Positions 1 through 6,366 of a DNA stretch of 8,915 bases are shown here, piece by piece. Both the position numbers and the translations under genes were made by a program. This DNA is from JAGLQA01 sp023135565 (GTDB lineage Bacteria > Acidobacteriota > Aminicenantia > UBA2199). The stretch lies in contig DAOWCY010000254.1 in the NCBI GenBank assembly GCA_030639305.1, positions 1-8,915 of the forward strand. The letters run 5' to 3'. A model generated the notes under the pieces. That model made no database searches. It saw only the letters and a list, made by a program, of their open reading frames with translations, and was not told where the DNA came from. Positions within the stretch are counted from its first letter, which is position 1. Each line of letters opens with the position of its first letter.

Positions 1-150
1 GATGAAATTTCAGGAGAATCAGGGAAATTAACGGCGGGTAGAACTGTTTCATGGCAATTGAGAATTTGAATTCATCAAAATTGCATCTCATATCACCATC
101 ATTACTGAATATTTGAAAAATTTTGCGGAATTGCTGGGGGCCGCCGTATG

Positions 151-180
151 GTTTGACAATTTGCTCCTAAATTGTTAAAC
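151..180. promoter_or_regulatory. Inverted repeat overlapping the promoter (candidate operator)
   Basis: Arms GTTTGACAATTT (151-162) and AAATTGTTAAAC (169-180) match at 11 of 12 positions around a 6-nt centre. The single mismatch would be a G-U pair in RNA. The left arm contains the -35 box and the right arm runs into the -10 box, as expected for a repressor operator. Autoregulation by the methyltransferase or a controller protein is one possibility; no regulator gene is visible. Confidence 0.45.
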
Positions 181-181
181 T
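153..181 (+). promoter_or_regulatory. Candidate sigma70-type promoter of the methyltransferase gene
   Basis: A perfect -35 box TTGACA (153-158) is followed, after exactly 17 nt, by TAAACT (176-181), which keeps the key first, second, fourth and last bases of a -10 box. The predicted transcript start near 188 falls on the ribosome binding site AGGTGAT (187-193), so the mRNA would be almost leaderless. An inverted repeat covers both boxes. The sigma preference of this organism is unknown, so the call rests on consensus and spacing only. Confidence 0.5.
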
Positions 182-199
182 CTTCCAGGTGATAAAAAT

Positions 200-1519
200 A
201 TGAATCGTGATATGAATGTTGAGGTTGTTAGCCGGTTTAAAAGAAAAGATAACGCCGCCCAGCGTGAGCTTTGCGAACAGCTATTACAAACGAACCTGGA
301 TTTTAAATCTTCAAGGAATAACCACGAACCGCGGCATTACTGGCACGCTTTCCCGGCAAAATTTCCCTGGCAACTGCCGAAACTGTTTATCGAAAATTTA
401 ACGCCGGTAGCTGGGAGAGTGTTAGACCCTATGGCCGGCTCCTGCACAACACTGCTTGAAGCATCGCTGTTGAATAGAGAATCCGTAGGTTTTGATATCG
501 ACCCCCTATCTTTGATCATCGGCAGGGCTAAATTTCAAAGGTTTTCGCCGGATTCAGCCGTTGAGACGGCGTACCGGGTTTTAAAAGAGGCCAGGGAGAA
601 ATTCGACTTCTTTAAAGATAAGTTAAAAGACGCATTAAAAAAAAGGTTCGATCCCGAAACATTAAGTTTTTTGGATTATTGGTTCCTGGAAGACACGCAG
701 TTGGAGCTGCTGGCCTTAATCCGGGAGATCGAAAAAATAGCAGACGAAGCCATAAAACAATTCTTAATGTTGATTTTTTCGAGTATTATTATAACCAAAA
801 GCGGGGGAGTAACCATGGCCTATGACCTCGCCCATACCAGGCCGCACCGCGTTTTATCCAAAGTACCGAATTCCGCATTCCAGGACTTTTCGAAAAGGTT
901 ATTTAAGAACCTGCAAAAATTCCAGGAACTGCCGCCGGCGGAAGTGTTTTTAAAGGAAGCGGATGCTAAAAATATGCCTTTAGCAGGCGAAAGTGTCGAT
1001 TTAATTTTTACATCTCCTCCCTATGCCAATAACGCCATCGACTATATGAGAGCGCACAAATTCTCGCTGGTCTGGTTCGGCTGCAAGATAAGCGACTTAA
1101 AACAAATAAGAAAAACCTATTTAGGTTCGGAAACCACGCTAAATTTTCGTCTAAATGATTTACCCGCTTATTCAAAGAGCAAAGTGTTGGAGTTAAAAAA
1201 AATAAATAAAAAAAAAGGCCGTGCTTTACACCGCTATTATTCTGAAATGTGTGAAGTGATAAAAGAGATGTACCGGGTTCTCAAGCATGGCAGAGCGTGC
1301 GTGATCGTAGTGGCATCTTCCGTGTTGAGCGGCGTAGATGTGGAGACCCATTTGTGCCTATCTGAAATAGGAAAAACTCACGGGTTTGAAATGGCCCATA
1401 CCGGTAAAAGAAGCATCGACAGGAATAGAAGAATGCTGCCTACCAGCCATAATAAAACCGGTTCCCAGATCGAGACCCGGATGCATACTGAATATATCTT
1501 AGGATTTTGGAAAGTTTGA
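200..1519 (+). CDS. DNA methyltransferase, probably N4-cytosine specific, orphan
   Basis: This 439-residue protein should transfer a methyl group from S-adenosylmethionine to a base in a specific DNA site. Seen: a motif X-like stretch HAFPAKFPWQLP (49-60), the AdoMet-binding motif I DPMAGSC (76-82; family form DPFxGSGT), the acidic loop FDIDP (98-102), the catalytic motif IV TSPPY (271-275), and a hydrophobic strand CVIVVASSV (367-375). SPPY rather than DPPY favours N4-cytosine over N6-adenine as target. Motif I and IV lie about 190 residues apart, so the intervening segment may recognise the target; the order is alpha-like. The start is supported by AGGTGAT (187-193), 6 nt upstream. No restriction enzyme is visible, so it may be solitary or its partner may lie outside the window. 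The gene is more A-rich than the receptor gene, with three A8 runs, which hints at transfer. The exact specificity cannot be read. Confidence 0.88.
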   Translation: MNRDMNVEVVSRFKRKDNAAQRELCEQLLQTNLDFKSSRNNHEPRHYWHAFPAKFPWQLPKLFIENLTPVAGRVLDPMAGSCTTLLEASLLNRESVGFDIDPLSLIIGRAKFQRFSPDSAVETAYRVLKEAREKFDFFKDKLKDALKKRFDPETLSFLDYWFLEDTQLELLALIREIEKIADEAIKQFLMLIFSSIIITKSGGVTMAYDLAHTRPHRVLSKVPNSAFQDFSKRLFKNLQKFQELPPAEVFLKEADAKNMPLAGESVDLIFTSPPYANNAIDYMRAHKFSLVWFGCKISDLKQIRKTYLGSETTLNFRLNDLPAYSKSKVLELKKINKKKGRALHRYYSEMCEVIKEMYRVLKHGRACVIVVASSVLSGVDVETHLCLSEIGKTHGFEMAHTGKRSIDRNRRMLPTSHNKTGSQIETRMHTEYILGFWKV

Positions 1520-1633
1520 ATGAATTTTGAAGGTTATAAAAGATGGAAAAAGATTAAGAGATATAAGCGACTTGCCTTTCGACCTGATTATTTAATCGCC
1601 CGCGGGGCCGGGGTAATCCAAAAAATTGGATAA
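1520..1633 (+). CDS. Small basic hypothetical protein, possibly coupled to the methyltransferase
   Basis: The ATG directly follows the methyltransferase TGA (TGAATG), in the same frame, and opens 37 codons ending in TAA at 1631-1633. The product begins MNFEGYKRWKKIKRYKR and is strongly basic and aromatic in its first half; the second half contains DYLIARGAGVIQKIG. GGAAAG (1509-1514), 5 nt upstream, could serve as ribosome binding site, and the contact with the preceding stop would permit reinitiation. A hairpin begins at its stop codon, as if it closed the transcript. It could be a genuine small protein, the remnant of a longer partner gene such as a nuclease, or chance. I do not recognise a family. 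Confidence 0.35.
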   Translation: MNFEGYKRWKKIKRYKRLAFRPDYLIARGAGVIQKIG

Positions 1634-1656
1634 AAATCCAAAAATATGGATTTTTT
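1616..1656 (+). terminator. Tandem AT-rich hairpins, possible terminator or attenuator
   Basis: ATCCAA (1616-1621) pairs with TTGGAT (1626-1631), and AAAAATCCA (1632-1640) pairs perfectly with TGGATTTTT (1647-1655), the latter ending in six T. The middle copies can instead pair with each other (1626-1631 with 1636-1641), so the structures are mutually exclusive. The 9-bp stem has only three G-C pairs, so termination may be weak. It follows the methyltransferase and the small ORF and most simply ends that transcript. Confidence 0.4.
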
Positions 1657-1802
1657 ACCAACAAGAAGAAACACCGCACACGCCGGGAAAGAAAAATTAA
1701 CCGGGGAAATAAAACGTAAACAACAGGTAGACAATGCCTCCCACCGGCGCAAGCGTTTTACCGGGGCGAGGAGAAAAAAATAATAGCAAAATGGAATGAA
1801 AA
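1657..1802. other. Intergenic stretch with no recognised feature
   Basis: No open frame, RNA gene or known riboswitch consensus was recognised here. ATTAACCGGG occurs at 1696-1705 and again at 2068-2077 in the receptor leader. A small CGC-AA-GCG hairpin lies near 1748-1755. Neither supports a functional call. Confidence 0.3.
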
Positions 1803-1831
1803 TTGCTTTTCCTATTAATGTGTGCTATACT
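1803..1831 (+). promoter_or_regulatory. Extended -10 promoter for the TonB-dependent receptor
   Basis: TATACT (1826-1831) is preceded by TGC (1823-1825), the extended -10 signature, and by TTGCTT (1803-1808) at a spacing of exactly 17 nt. The T9 run beginning with the last base of the -10 box occupies 1831-1839, so initiation would fall in or just after it, with the first purine at 1841. No coding sequence that I trust starts before 2119, so the transcript would carry an untranslated leader of about 280 nt. Confidence 0.55.
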
Positions 1832-1839
1832 TTTTTTTT

Positions 1840-2118
1840 CACACGCTGGCTTTTGTGGCAATTTAGCATATTAAAATGGATATAACTATATATATTGCTT
1901 TACTTTGTACCGGCAGAAGGAATCGGCACCAAAAAATTCATTCCCCCATCTTTATATTTCCCCGGCATTTTCGTAGACCCGGGGAGCGGTATATGCCACC
2001 GAAGCAAGCTCTTCTCACAGGCGGTACGCCATTCTTTCCCCAGGAAAAAAAGCCTTCTTCCCCGGAGATTAACCGGGAAAAGAGGCAATATATAAACCTA
2101 AAAAAAATAGGAGGTAAT
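1840..2118 (+). promoter_or_regulatory. Long structured 5' leader of the receptor gene
   Basis: This untranslated stretch contains three local hairpins: TCCCCGG (1959-1965) with CCGGGGA (1979-1985), TTTCC (2035-2039) with GGAAA (2043-2047), and CCCGG (2061-2065) with CCGGG (2073-2077). The last lies about 30 nt before the ribosome binding site. I compared it by eye with cobalamin, TPP and c-di-GMP riboswitch consensus elements and found no match. The receptor reading frame is open back to an ATG at 1876, but that 81-codon extension lacks a ribosome binding site and would bury the signal peptide. Confidence 0.35.
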
Positions 2119-2121
2119 ATG
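2109..2121 (+). promoter_or_regulatory. Ribosome binding site that fixes the receptor start
   Basis: AGGAGGT (2109-2115) is a near-complete Shine-Dalgarno sequence placed just before ATG 2119-2121. It selects this ATG over the in-frame ATG at 1876, because a signal peptide beginning MKKTVVLFTLL follows immediately. The spacing from AGGAGG is 4 nt, slightly short. Confidence 0.85.
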
Positions 2122-4989
2122 AAAAAAACTGTTGTGCTTTTTACACTGTTGTGTTTGACTGCTGTATTCGGTTTCTCCCAGGTACAGGGCGGAAACATCT
2201 ACGGCACTGTTATGGATGAAAACAACATCGGCATCCCGGGGGCCTTAATGACCCTCAAGTCCGATTTGTACGGAAAAATGACTGCCATCAGCGGTACCAA
2301 CGGCAGTTTCAAGTTCATCTCGGTGACCCCGGGAATTTACGAACTGAAGGCCGAATTAGAGGATTTTGCCGTGTTGATCCAGAAAAACATCACGGTACAA
2401 TTAGGCGGAAACGTCACCGTGGACATGACCATGGTGCCCAAAAGATTACAGGAACAAGTAATCGTTACCGCGGCGCCCAGGGCCATCGATACCAAACAAA
2501 CCACCCACGCCACCAACCTGACCAAAGAAGAATTGCAAATCCTACCTACGGCCAGGGACCCCTTCGTCATCCTGGAGCTAACTCCCGGGCTGGCAATGGA
2601 TAGGGCCAATATCGGCGGTTCCGAATCGGGACAGCAGTCCAACTTCGTCTCCAGCGGTGTGGGCAGAAGCAGCGCCAACTGGAATACAGACGGCGTCAAT
2701 ACCACCGACCAGATCGCCACCGGCGGAGCAGCCCAGTACTACGATTTCGATGCTTTCGAAGAAATCCAGATCCAGACCGCAGCGGCCGACATCACCACCA
2801 TGACTGCCGGCGCCAATATCAACCTGATCACCAAAAGAGGCGGTAACAGGTTCTCCGGGGGCGGCAGGTTCTATTTCACCAACGATGGCCTCCAGGGCAC
2901 AAACGCCCCGGCGGATTTTAATGTGGAGGATTACAACCCGGCGTCCGTTAAAAAGATCAATGATATGGGCTTAAATATCGGCGGCCCCATCATCAAGGAC
3001 AAACTGTGGTTCTGGATGGGCGGTTCTATTCAGGATATCGAAAAATTCGCGGTGGTCAAGGATGAAGCAGGCAATCCTTTAGTGCAGACCCAAAAACTCT
3101 ATAACTACGAGTTGAAGCTCAACACCGTCTTAGGCAATCACAGGATAGAGGGTTTCTTTAACTTCTCCGACAAGCGGGTCGAAGGCCGGGTCAGCAACAG
3201 CCACTTAGACGCCTGGGAATCCCACTACAACCAGAAAGGGCCCCATCCTTTCTTCAAACTCCAGGATGAATGGACTGTCAACGACAACCTGTTCCTTTCC
3301 GCCAAATTCGGTTATTTCGAAGGCGGCTTCCTGCTGACTCCCATCGGCCCGGTTGGCGGCATCGCTTACTATAATGCCGACTTAGGCACCTATTGGGGCA
3401 CTTACCGGGAATCCGATTATATCAGGCACCAACACTTCTACCAGTTGATGGGGAACCTGTTTATCGAAAGATTCTTAGGCGCCAACCACGAAGTCAAATT
3501 CGGCGCGGAATATAAACTCTTCCCCGGCAAACGTAAAAGAACCTATCAATCCCAACGGCTCTACTACAGGTACTATAACAGCCCTACGGACAATGATCCT
3601 TACCGGGCCTATATCTATAGAAATTCCGACTACAGTTACAACTTAGACCGTTGGAGCTTCTTCGTCCAGGATTCTCTCAATTTTAAACGGTTAACCATCC
3701 TAATAGGTTTAAGGTACGACATCCAGGGCGGCGGGGTTAACGCAATGGACGTACCCGGCTCCAGCGTGGACTGGGCCGGCGCCTACAACCTGCCGGCAGT
3801 ATCGGTACAGGCGCAGGATATTAATTTCGATTGGAAAAACTTTTCCCCCCGTATCGGTATAATCTACGATTTCACCGGCGGAGGCAAAACCCTGTTAAAA
3901 CTCAATTACGGTCTCTACGGTGAGCACATCGATCCCGATTTCCCCTACAACCTGGCCAGCACCTATGGTTATGCGCGTTTCTCCTGGGATGACACAAACC
4001 TGGATGAGTTGGCTTCCGCCGATGAAGTCACTTATTACCGCACCTACGATTACTTTAACCAGTTAGATCCCTCCAAAATGTACGACCCCAACGTGAAATC
4101 ACCCCTGGTTAAGGAGCTTACCGGTGGAATCGAGCATGAACTGCTGAAAGATATTGCCGTGGGCGCCAGTATCATCTACCGTAAGATGTACAGGGACTAT
4201 ATGACCCTCTATTACGTAGACGCCAACGGAGTGGAAAGACTGCCTTCCCCCGACGATTGGGAAATCGGCGGTTACATGCCGGAACAGTACGGCGGTTATG
4301 CCTGGTGGCAGTATAAACCGGGCATCGAAGAAGGCACCACACCCTGGGTGCAGCAAAATCCCGGTTATTACCAGAAGTATTTAGGTTTCGAGTTTACCTT
4401 CAAGAAAAGGTTGACTGCCAACAGTAGGTGGATGATCAACGGTTCGTTCACTCTCCAGGACTGGAGACGCTACTACCCCGACAAATGGTCTTACTTCGGC
4501 AACTACGATCCCACCGATCATGAACCCGTCGAATTGCTGGACGGCCAGTACGCCGGCTATGTGTCCAGCAGCAGCGGCTCTTCCAATGCGTCCATGAACC
4601 CCAGGTGGATGGCCAAATTCGGTTTCATGGCTGCCCTGCCCTGGAAACTTAACTTCAGCGGCACTTTTGTGGCCAGGGACGGTTATATCCTGCCCGAATA
4701 CATCGTCAACCGCAGCATCGAAAGAGAAGGCCTGGGCGACTATCCCGCTACATACACCGGCCCCTACGGTTCAAAACGCCTGGATGCCCAATACATTCTC
4801 AACCTGAGAATCGAACGCGGTTTCCAGCTCGGCTCCGTCAAAGCCACCTTCTCCATCGACGCCTTCAACGTCTTCAACACCAACGTTACCATCGACCGGG
4901 TATACGATACTTCCAGCTCCATCTACAACCAGGACATCATGATTACCAGCCCCAGGATTTTCAGGTTCGGTGTCAGAATCGATTTCTAA
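2119..4989 (+). CDS. TonB-dependent outer-membrane receptor with carboxypeptidase regulatory-like domain
   Basis: This 956-residue protein is predicted to sit in the outer membrane and import a substrate with energy from TonB-ExbB-ExbD. In order: a signal peptide (1-20, cleavage probably after FGFS), a carboxypeptidase regulatory-like beta-sandwich (about 26-105, with GTVMDENNIGIPGA and NGSFKF), a plug domain (about 112-245, opening EQVIVTAAPRA and containing LPTARDPFVILELTPGL and NWNTDGVNTTD), and a long beta-barrel rich in aromatic strands to the C-terminal RFGVRIDF. The terminal phenylalanine is the usual assembly signal for outer-membrane barrels. The architecture resembles Oar-like receptors, whose ligands are mostly unknown (carbohydrate, peptide or protein). 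Start at 2119 chosen on AGGAGGT and the signal peptide. It has its own promoter (1803-1831) and terminator (5025-5059). No SusD-like partner is visible, so the substrate cannot be named. Confidence 0.92.
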   Translation: MKKTVVLFTLLCLTAVFGFSQVQGGNIYGTVMDENNIGIPGALMTLKSDLYGKMTAISGTNGSFKFISVTPGIYELKAELEDFAVLIQKNITVQLGGNVTVDMTMVPKRLQEQVIVTAAPRAIDTKQTTHATNLTKEELQILPTARDPFVILELTPGLAMDRANIGGSESGQQSNFVSSGVGRSSANWNTDGVNTTDQIATGGAAQYYDFDAFEEIQIQTAAADITTMTAGANINLITKRGGNRFSGGGRFYFTNDGLQGTNAPADFNVEDYNPASVKKINDMGLNIGGPIIKDKLWFWMGGSIQDIEKFAVVKDEAGNPLVQTQKLYNYELKLNTVLGNHRIEGFFNFSDKRVEGRVSNSHLDAWESHYNQKGPHPFFKLQDEWTVNDNLFLSAKFGYFEGGFLLTPIGPVGGIAYYNADLGTYWGTYRESDYIRHQHFYQLMGNLFIERFLGANHEVKFGAEYKLFPGKRKRTYQSQRLYYRYYNSPTDNDPYRAYIYRNSDYSYNLDRWSFFVQDSLNFKRLTILIGLRYDIQGGGVNAMDVPGSSVDWAGAYNLPAVSVQAQDINFDWKNFSPRIGIIYDFTGGGKTLLKLNYGLYGEHIDPDFPYNLASTYGYARFSWDDTNLDELASADEVTYYRTYDYFNQLDPSKMYDPNVKSPLVKELTGGIEHELLKDIAVGASIIYRKMYRDYMTLYYVDANGVERLPSPDDWEIGGYMPEQYGGYAWWQYKPGIEEGTTPWVQQNPGYYQKYLGFEFTFKKRLTANSRWMINGSFTLQDWRRYYPDKWSYFGNYDPTDHEPVELLDGQYAGYVSSSSGSSNASMNPRWMAKFGFMAALPWKLNFSGTFVARDGYILPEYIVNRSIEREGLGDYPATYTGPYGSKRLDAQYILNLRIERGFQLGSVKATFSIDAFNVFNTNVTIDRVYDTSSSIYNQDIMITSPRIFRFGVRIDF

Positions 4990-5024
4990 TTATCGATTAA
5001 TCTCGATCGATTAAAATAAAAATG

Positions 5025-5059
5025 CCCCATCCCGCAGCCGCGGGGTGGGGTTTTTTTTT
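5025..5059 (+). terminator. Rho-independent terminator of the receptor gene
   Basis: The arms CCCCATCCCGC (5025-5035) and GCGGGGTGGGG (5040-5050) form an 11-bp, GC-rich stem with one G-U pair and a 4-nt loop, followed by nine T (5051-5059). It begins 35 nt after the receptor stop codon and should end that transcript efficiently. Confidence 0.93.
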
Positions 5060-5060
5060 C

Positions 5061-5089
5061 TTGATAGGAAAAGGATTTTATGATATTAT
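5061..5089 (+). promoter_or_regulatory. Promoter of the carboxypeptidase-like/TPR gene
   Basis: TTGATA (5061-5066) and TATTAT (5084-5089) are separated by exactly 17 nt. Each matches consensus at five of six positions, and TGA at 5081-5083 adds an extended -10 element. It starts 2 nt after the T-run of the preceding terminator, so the downstream gene is transcribed independently with a leader of about 35 nt. Confidence 0.65.
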
Positions 5090-5129
5090 TATCTTTAAAT
5101 AAATAAACAAGCTTAACAGGAAAAGGCAA

Positions 5130-6053
5130 ATGAGAAAAAAAAGAACGTTATTATTTATTTTAACAGCAGTAATCGTTTTAATTCCCTTTTCTGCCTATCC
5201 CCAGGCTGAAGGGAAAGCAAGAATGAAAGGCGTCGTCAAAGACACGGCAGGCAATCCCCTGCCCGGCGTCACGGTAAAACTTTACTCTTTCAGGTCCCAT
5301 GCCACTATCGAAAGAAAAACCGACAAAAAAGGCATGTGGAAAGCCTTTTGGGTCAGGAGCGGCAAGTGGAATATAGACTTCGATAAAACAGGCTTCGAAC
5401 CGAAAAAAACATCCACTTTCTTAAAAGCAAAGGGGACCATCGTCGAGTTAGAAACCGCCCTGAAAAAAATGGAAGGTTTGGTGCTAAAAGATACTTTGAT
5501 GGCAGACTTCGAGAAGGCCAACCGACTTTTTTCCGCCGGTAAGTTGGACGAAGCGCTGCAAACCTTCCGGGATATCCTGCAAAAACACCCCGGATCTTAT
5601 ATCATTTACCTGAGCGTAGGCAACTGCCATTTCGAGAAACATGAGTACGAAAAAGCCATCGCAGCCTATCGAAAAGTGCTGGAAAAAGACCCCGACAATA
5701 CCAAAGTGTTGATTACCATCGGCAACAGCTATTCCAACATGAAACAAAGCGAAAAAGCCTTAGAATGGTATAAAAAGATCGAAGTTTCCAAAATAGACGA
5801 CCACATCGTGTTGTACAATATCGGCATTTTCCATTTTAATTCCGGCGATACGAAAGGAGCCATCGACTACCTGGAACGCTCCACCGACGTGCAGGAAGAT
5901 TTCTTAGACGGCTGGTACCGGTTGGGTTTGGCTTACCTTGGCGCCGGGGATAATGCCGCGGCTATAAAGAGTTTCGAAACCTACCTGACCTACGATAAAG
6001 AATCGGGAAAAGCCAAAGAAATAGAAGAAATCCTAAAAGCCATTAAGCAATAG
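5130..6053 (+). CDS. Exported carboxypeptidase regulatory-like and TPR repeat protein
   Basis: This 307-residue protein begins with a signal peptide (MRKKRTLLFILTAVIVLIPF, cleavage near 22-26), so it is exported, presumably to the periplasm or an outer-membrane face. Residues about 31-112 form a carboxypeptidase regulatory-like domain (MKGVVKDTAGNPLPGVTVKL, with GMWKAFWVRSGKW). From about 124 to 290 there are about five TPR-like helical pairs, for example ANRLFSAGKLDEALQTF, CHFEKHEYEKAIAAYRKVL and LAYLGAGDNAAAIKSF. TPRs bind partner proteins; no catalytic motif is seen, so a scaffold or assembly role is inferred. It shares its N-terminal domain type with the receptor upstream and its TPRs with the GWxTD protein downstream. 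AGGA (5118-5121), 8 nt before the ATG, supports the start. The specific function is unknown. Confidence 0.85.
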   Translation: MRKKRTLLFILTAVIVLIPFSAYPQAEGKARMKGVVKDTAGNPLPGVTVKLYSFRSHATIERKTDKKGMWKAFWVRSGKWNIDFDKTGFEPKKTSTFLKAKGTIVELETALKKMEGLVLKDTLMADFEKANRLFSAGKLDEALQTFRDILQKHPGSYIIYLSVGNCHFEKHEYEKAIAAYRKVLEKDPDNTKVLITIGNSYSNMKQSEKALEWYKKIEVSKIDDHIVLYNIGIFHFNSGDTKGAIDYLERSTDVQEDFLDGWYRLGLAYLGAGDNAAAIKSFETYLTYDKESGKAKEIEEILKAIKQ

Positions 6054-6086
6054 GGGTGCGGCGCACCCGGGATACGGGCTTTTTTT
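6054..6086 (+). terminator. Probable terminator after the carboxypeptidase-like/TPR gene
   Basis: Directly after the TAG stop, GGGTGC (6054-6059) pairs with GCACCC (6063-6068). The overlapping CCCG (6066-6069) can instead pair with CGGG (6075-6078), which sits one base before seven T (6080-6086). The first hairpin is stronger but lies 11 nt from the T-run; the second is well placed but has only four pairs. Termination here is likely but not as clear as at 5025-5059. Confidence 0.5.
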
Positions 6087-6088
6087 AC

Positions 6089-6115
6089 CACGAAGGACAC
6101 GAAGGGCACGAAGCC
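6089..6115. repeat. Three tandem 9-bp repeats, CACGAAGGN
   Basis: CACGAAGGA (6089-6097), CACGAAGGG (6098-6106) and CACGAAGCC (6107-6115) follow each other without a gap; the last diverges in its final two bases. They run into the palindrome at 6113-6132. No coding potential is apparent. Confidence 0.75.
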
Positions 6116-6132
6116 CCACCACGTGGTGGGGC
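6113..6132. repeat. Perfect 20-bp GC-rich palindrome
   Basis: GCCCCACCAC (6113-6122) is followed at once by its exact reverse complement (6123-6132), with no spacer. It could be a dimeric protein binding site, a cruciform or a mobile-repeat component. It is not followed by a T-run, so it is not a canonical terminator. Confidence 0.8.
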
Positions 6133-6164
6133 GATAGCTCTCTGAGAGTTCAACGAGCACATTC

Positions 6165-6271
6165 CCCTCTCGAGACTTGCCGGGAGGTGGCGCTGAGGGC
6201 TTTTTATTTTTTGCCCCGAAGCGACGGGGTGTGTTAACCCTCTCGATACTTGCCGGGAGGTGGCTCCGAGG
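6165..6271. repeat. Direct repeat of about 34 bp, two copies 73 bp apart
   Basis: Copies at 6165-6198 and 6238-6271 share CCCTCTCGA and ACTTGCCGGGAGGTGGC with one mismatch in the first 27 bp (G6174 versus T6247) and two more in the next 7. Between them lies a hairpin CCCCG (6214-6218) / CGGGG (6225-6229) preceded by a T-rich run. This looks like a dispersed non-coding repeat unit present twice. The minus-strand reading frame across it is probably a by-product of the repeat. Confidence 0.75.
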
Positions 6272-6366
6272 AACGAGGAAGCGGTGTGTGTTAGCTCCAT
6301 CAAAAAGCTTGTTTTTTAACAAACTTTCACGAAGTATTACCACCCGCCGGAGGCAAAAAAAACAAA

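Larger units (their letters stand above)
1..199. other. Upstream region without a confident gene
   Basis: Frame 1 is open from the window edge to a TGA at 67-69 (22 codons) and could be the tail of an upstream gene, but it is too short to judge. On the minus strand an ATG at 91-89 is open to the window edge for 30 codons, equally undecidable. The interpretable part is 151-193, which holds the promoter, inverted repeat and ribosome binding site of the methyltransferase gene. Confidence 0.4.
6054..6366. other. Repeat-rich gene-free spacer of 313 bp
   Basis: It contains, in order, the terminator, the 9-bp tandem repeats, the 20-bp palindrome, a small CTCTC-T-GAGAG hairpin near 6138-6148, the 34-bp direct repeats, and a hairpin AAAGCTTGTT (6304-6313) / AACAAACTTT (6318-6327) with one mismatch. 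GGAGG (6349-6353) comes before the next gene. I found no convincing promoter for that gene: TTGTTT (6309-6314) and TATTAC (6335-6340) are 20 nt apart. Confidence 0.6.

Noticed and set aside
1..91. Partial genes at the left edge (frame 1 to TGA 69; minus-strand ATG at 91)
   Set aside because: Both are 22-30 codons, contradict each other, and carry no recognisable domain. The upstream sequence is needed to decide.
1876..2118. 81-codon N-terminal extension of the receptor reading frame from ATG 1876
   Set aside because: It lacks a ribosome binding site, is not protein-like, and would place the clear signal peptide (from 2119, behind AGGAGGT) in the interior of the protein.
2337..2720. Minus-strand 127-codon frame inside the receptor gene
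   Set aside because: It is a shadow of the strongly coding plus strand, with no upstream signals.
4992..5014. Direct repeat ATCGATTAA (4992-5000 and 5006-5014)
   Set aside because: A 9-bp repeat containing the palindrome ATCGAT in AT-rich DNA just after a stop codon is easily due to chance and has no further support.
5990..6343. Minus-strand frames of 72-117 codons across the 6054-6366 spacer
   Set aside because: They run through terminators and duplicated repeats, and the similar peptides they encode come from the repeated DNA (LPASLERG-like in both copies). No start signal was seen.
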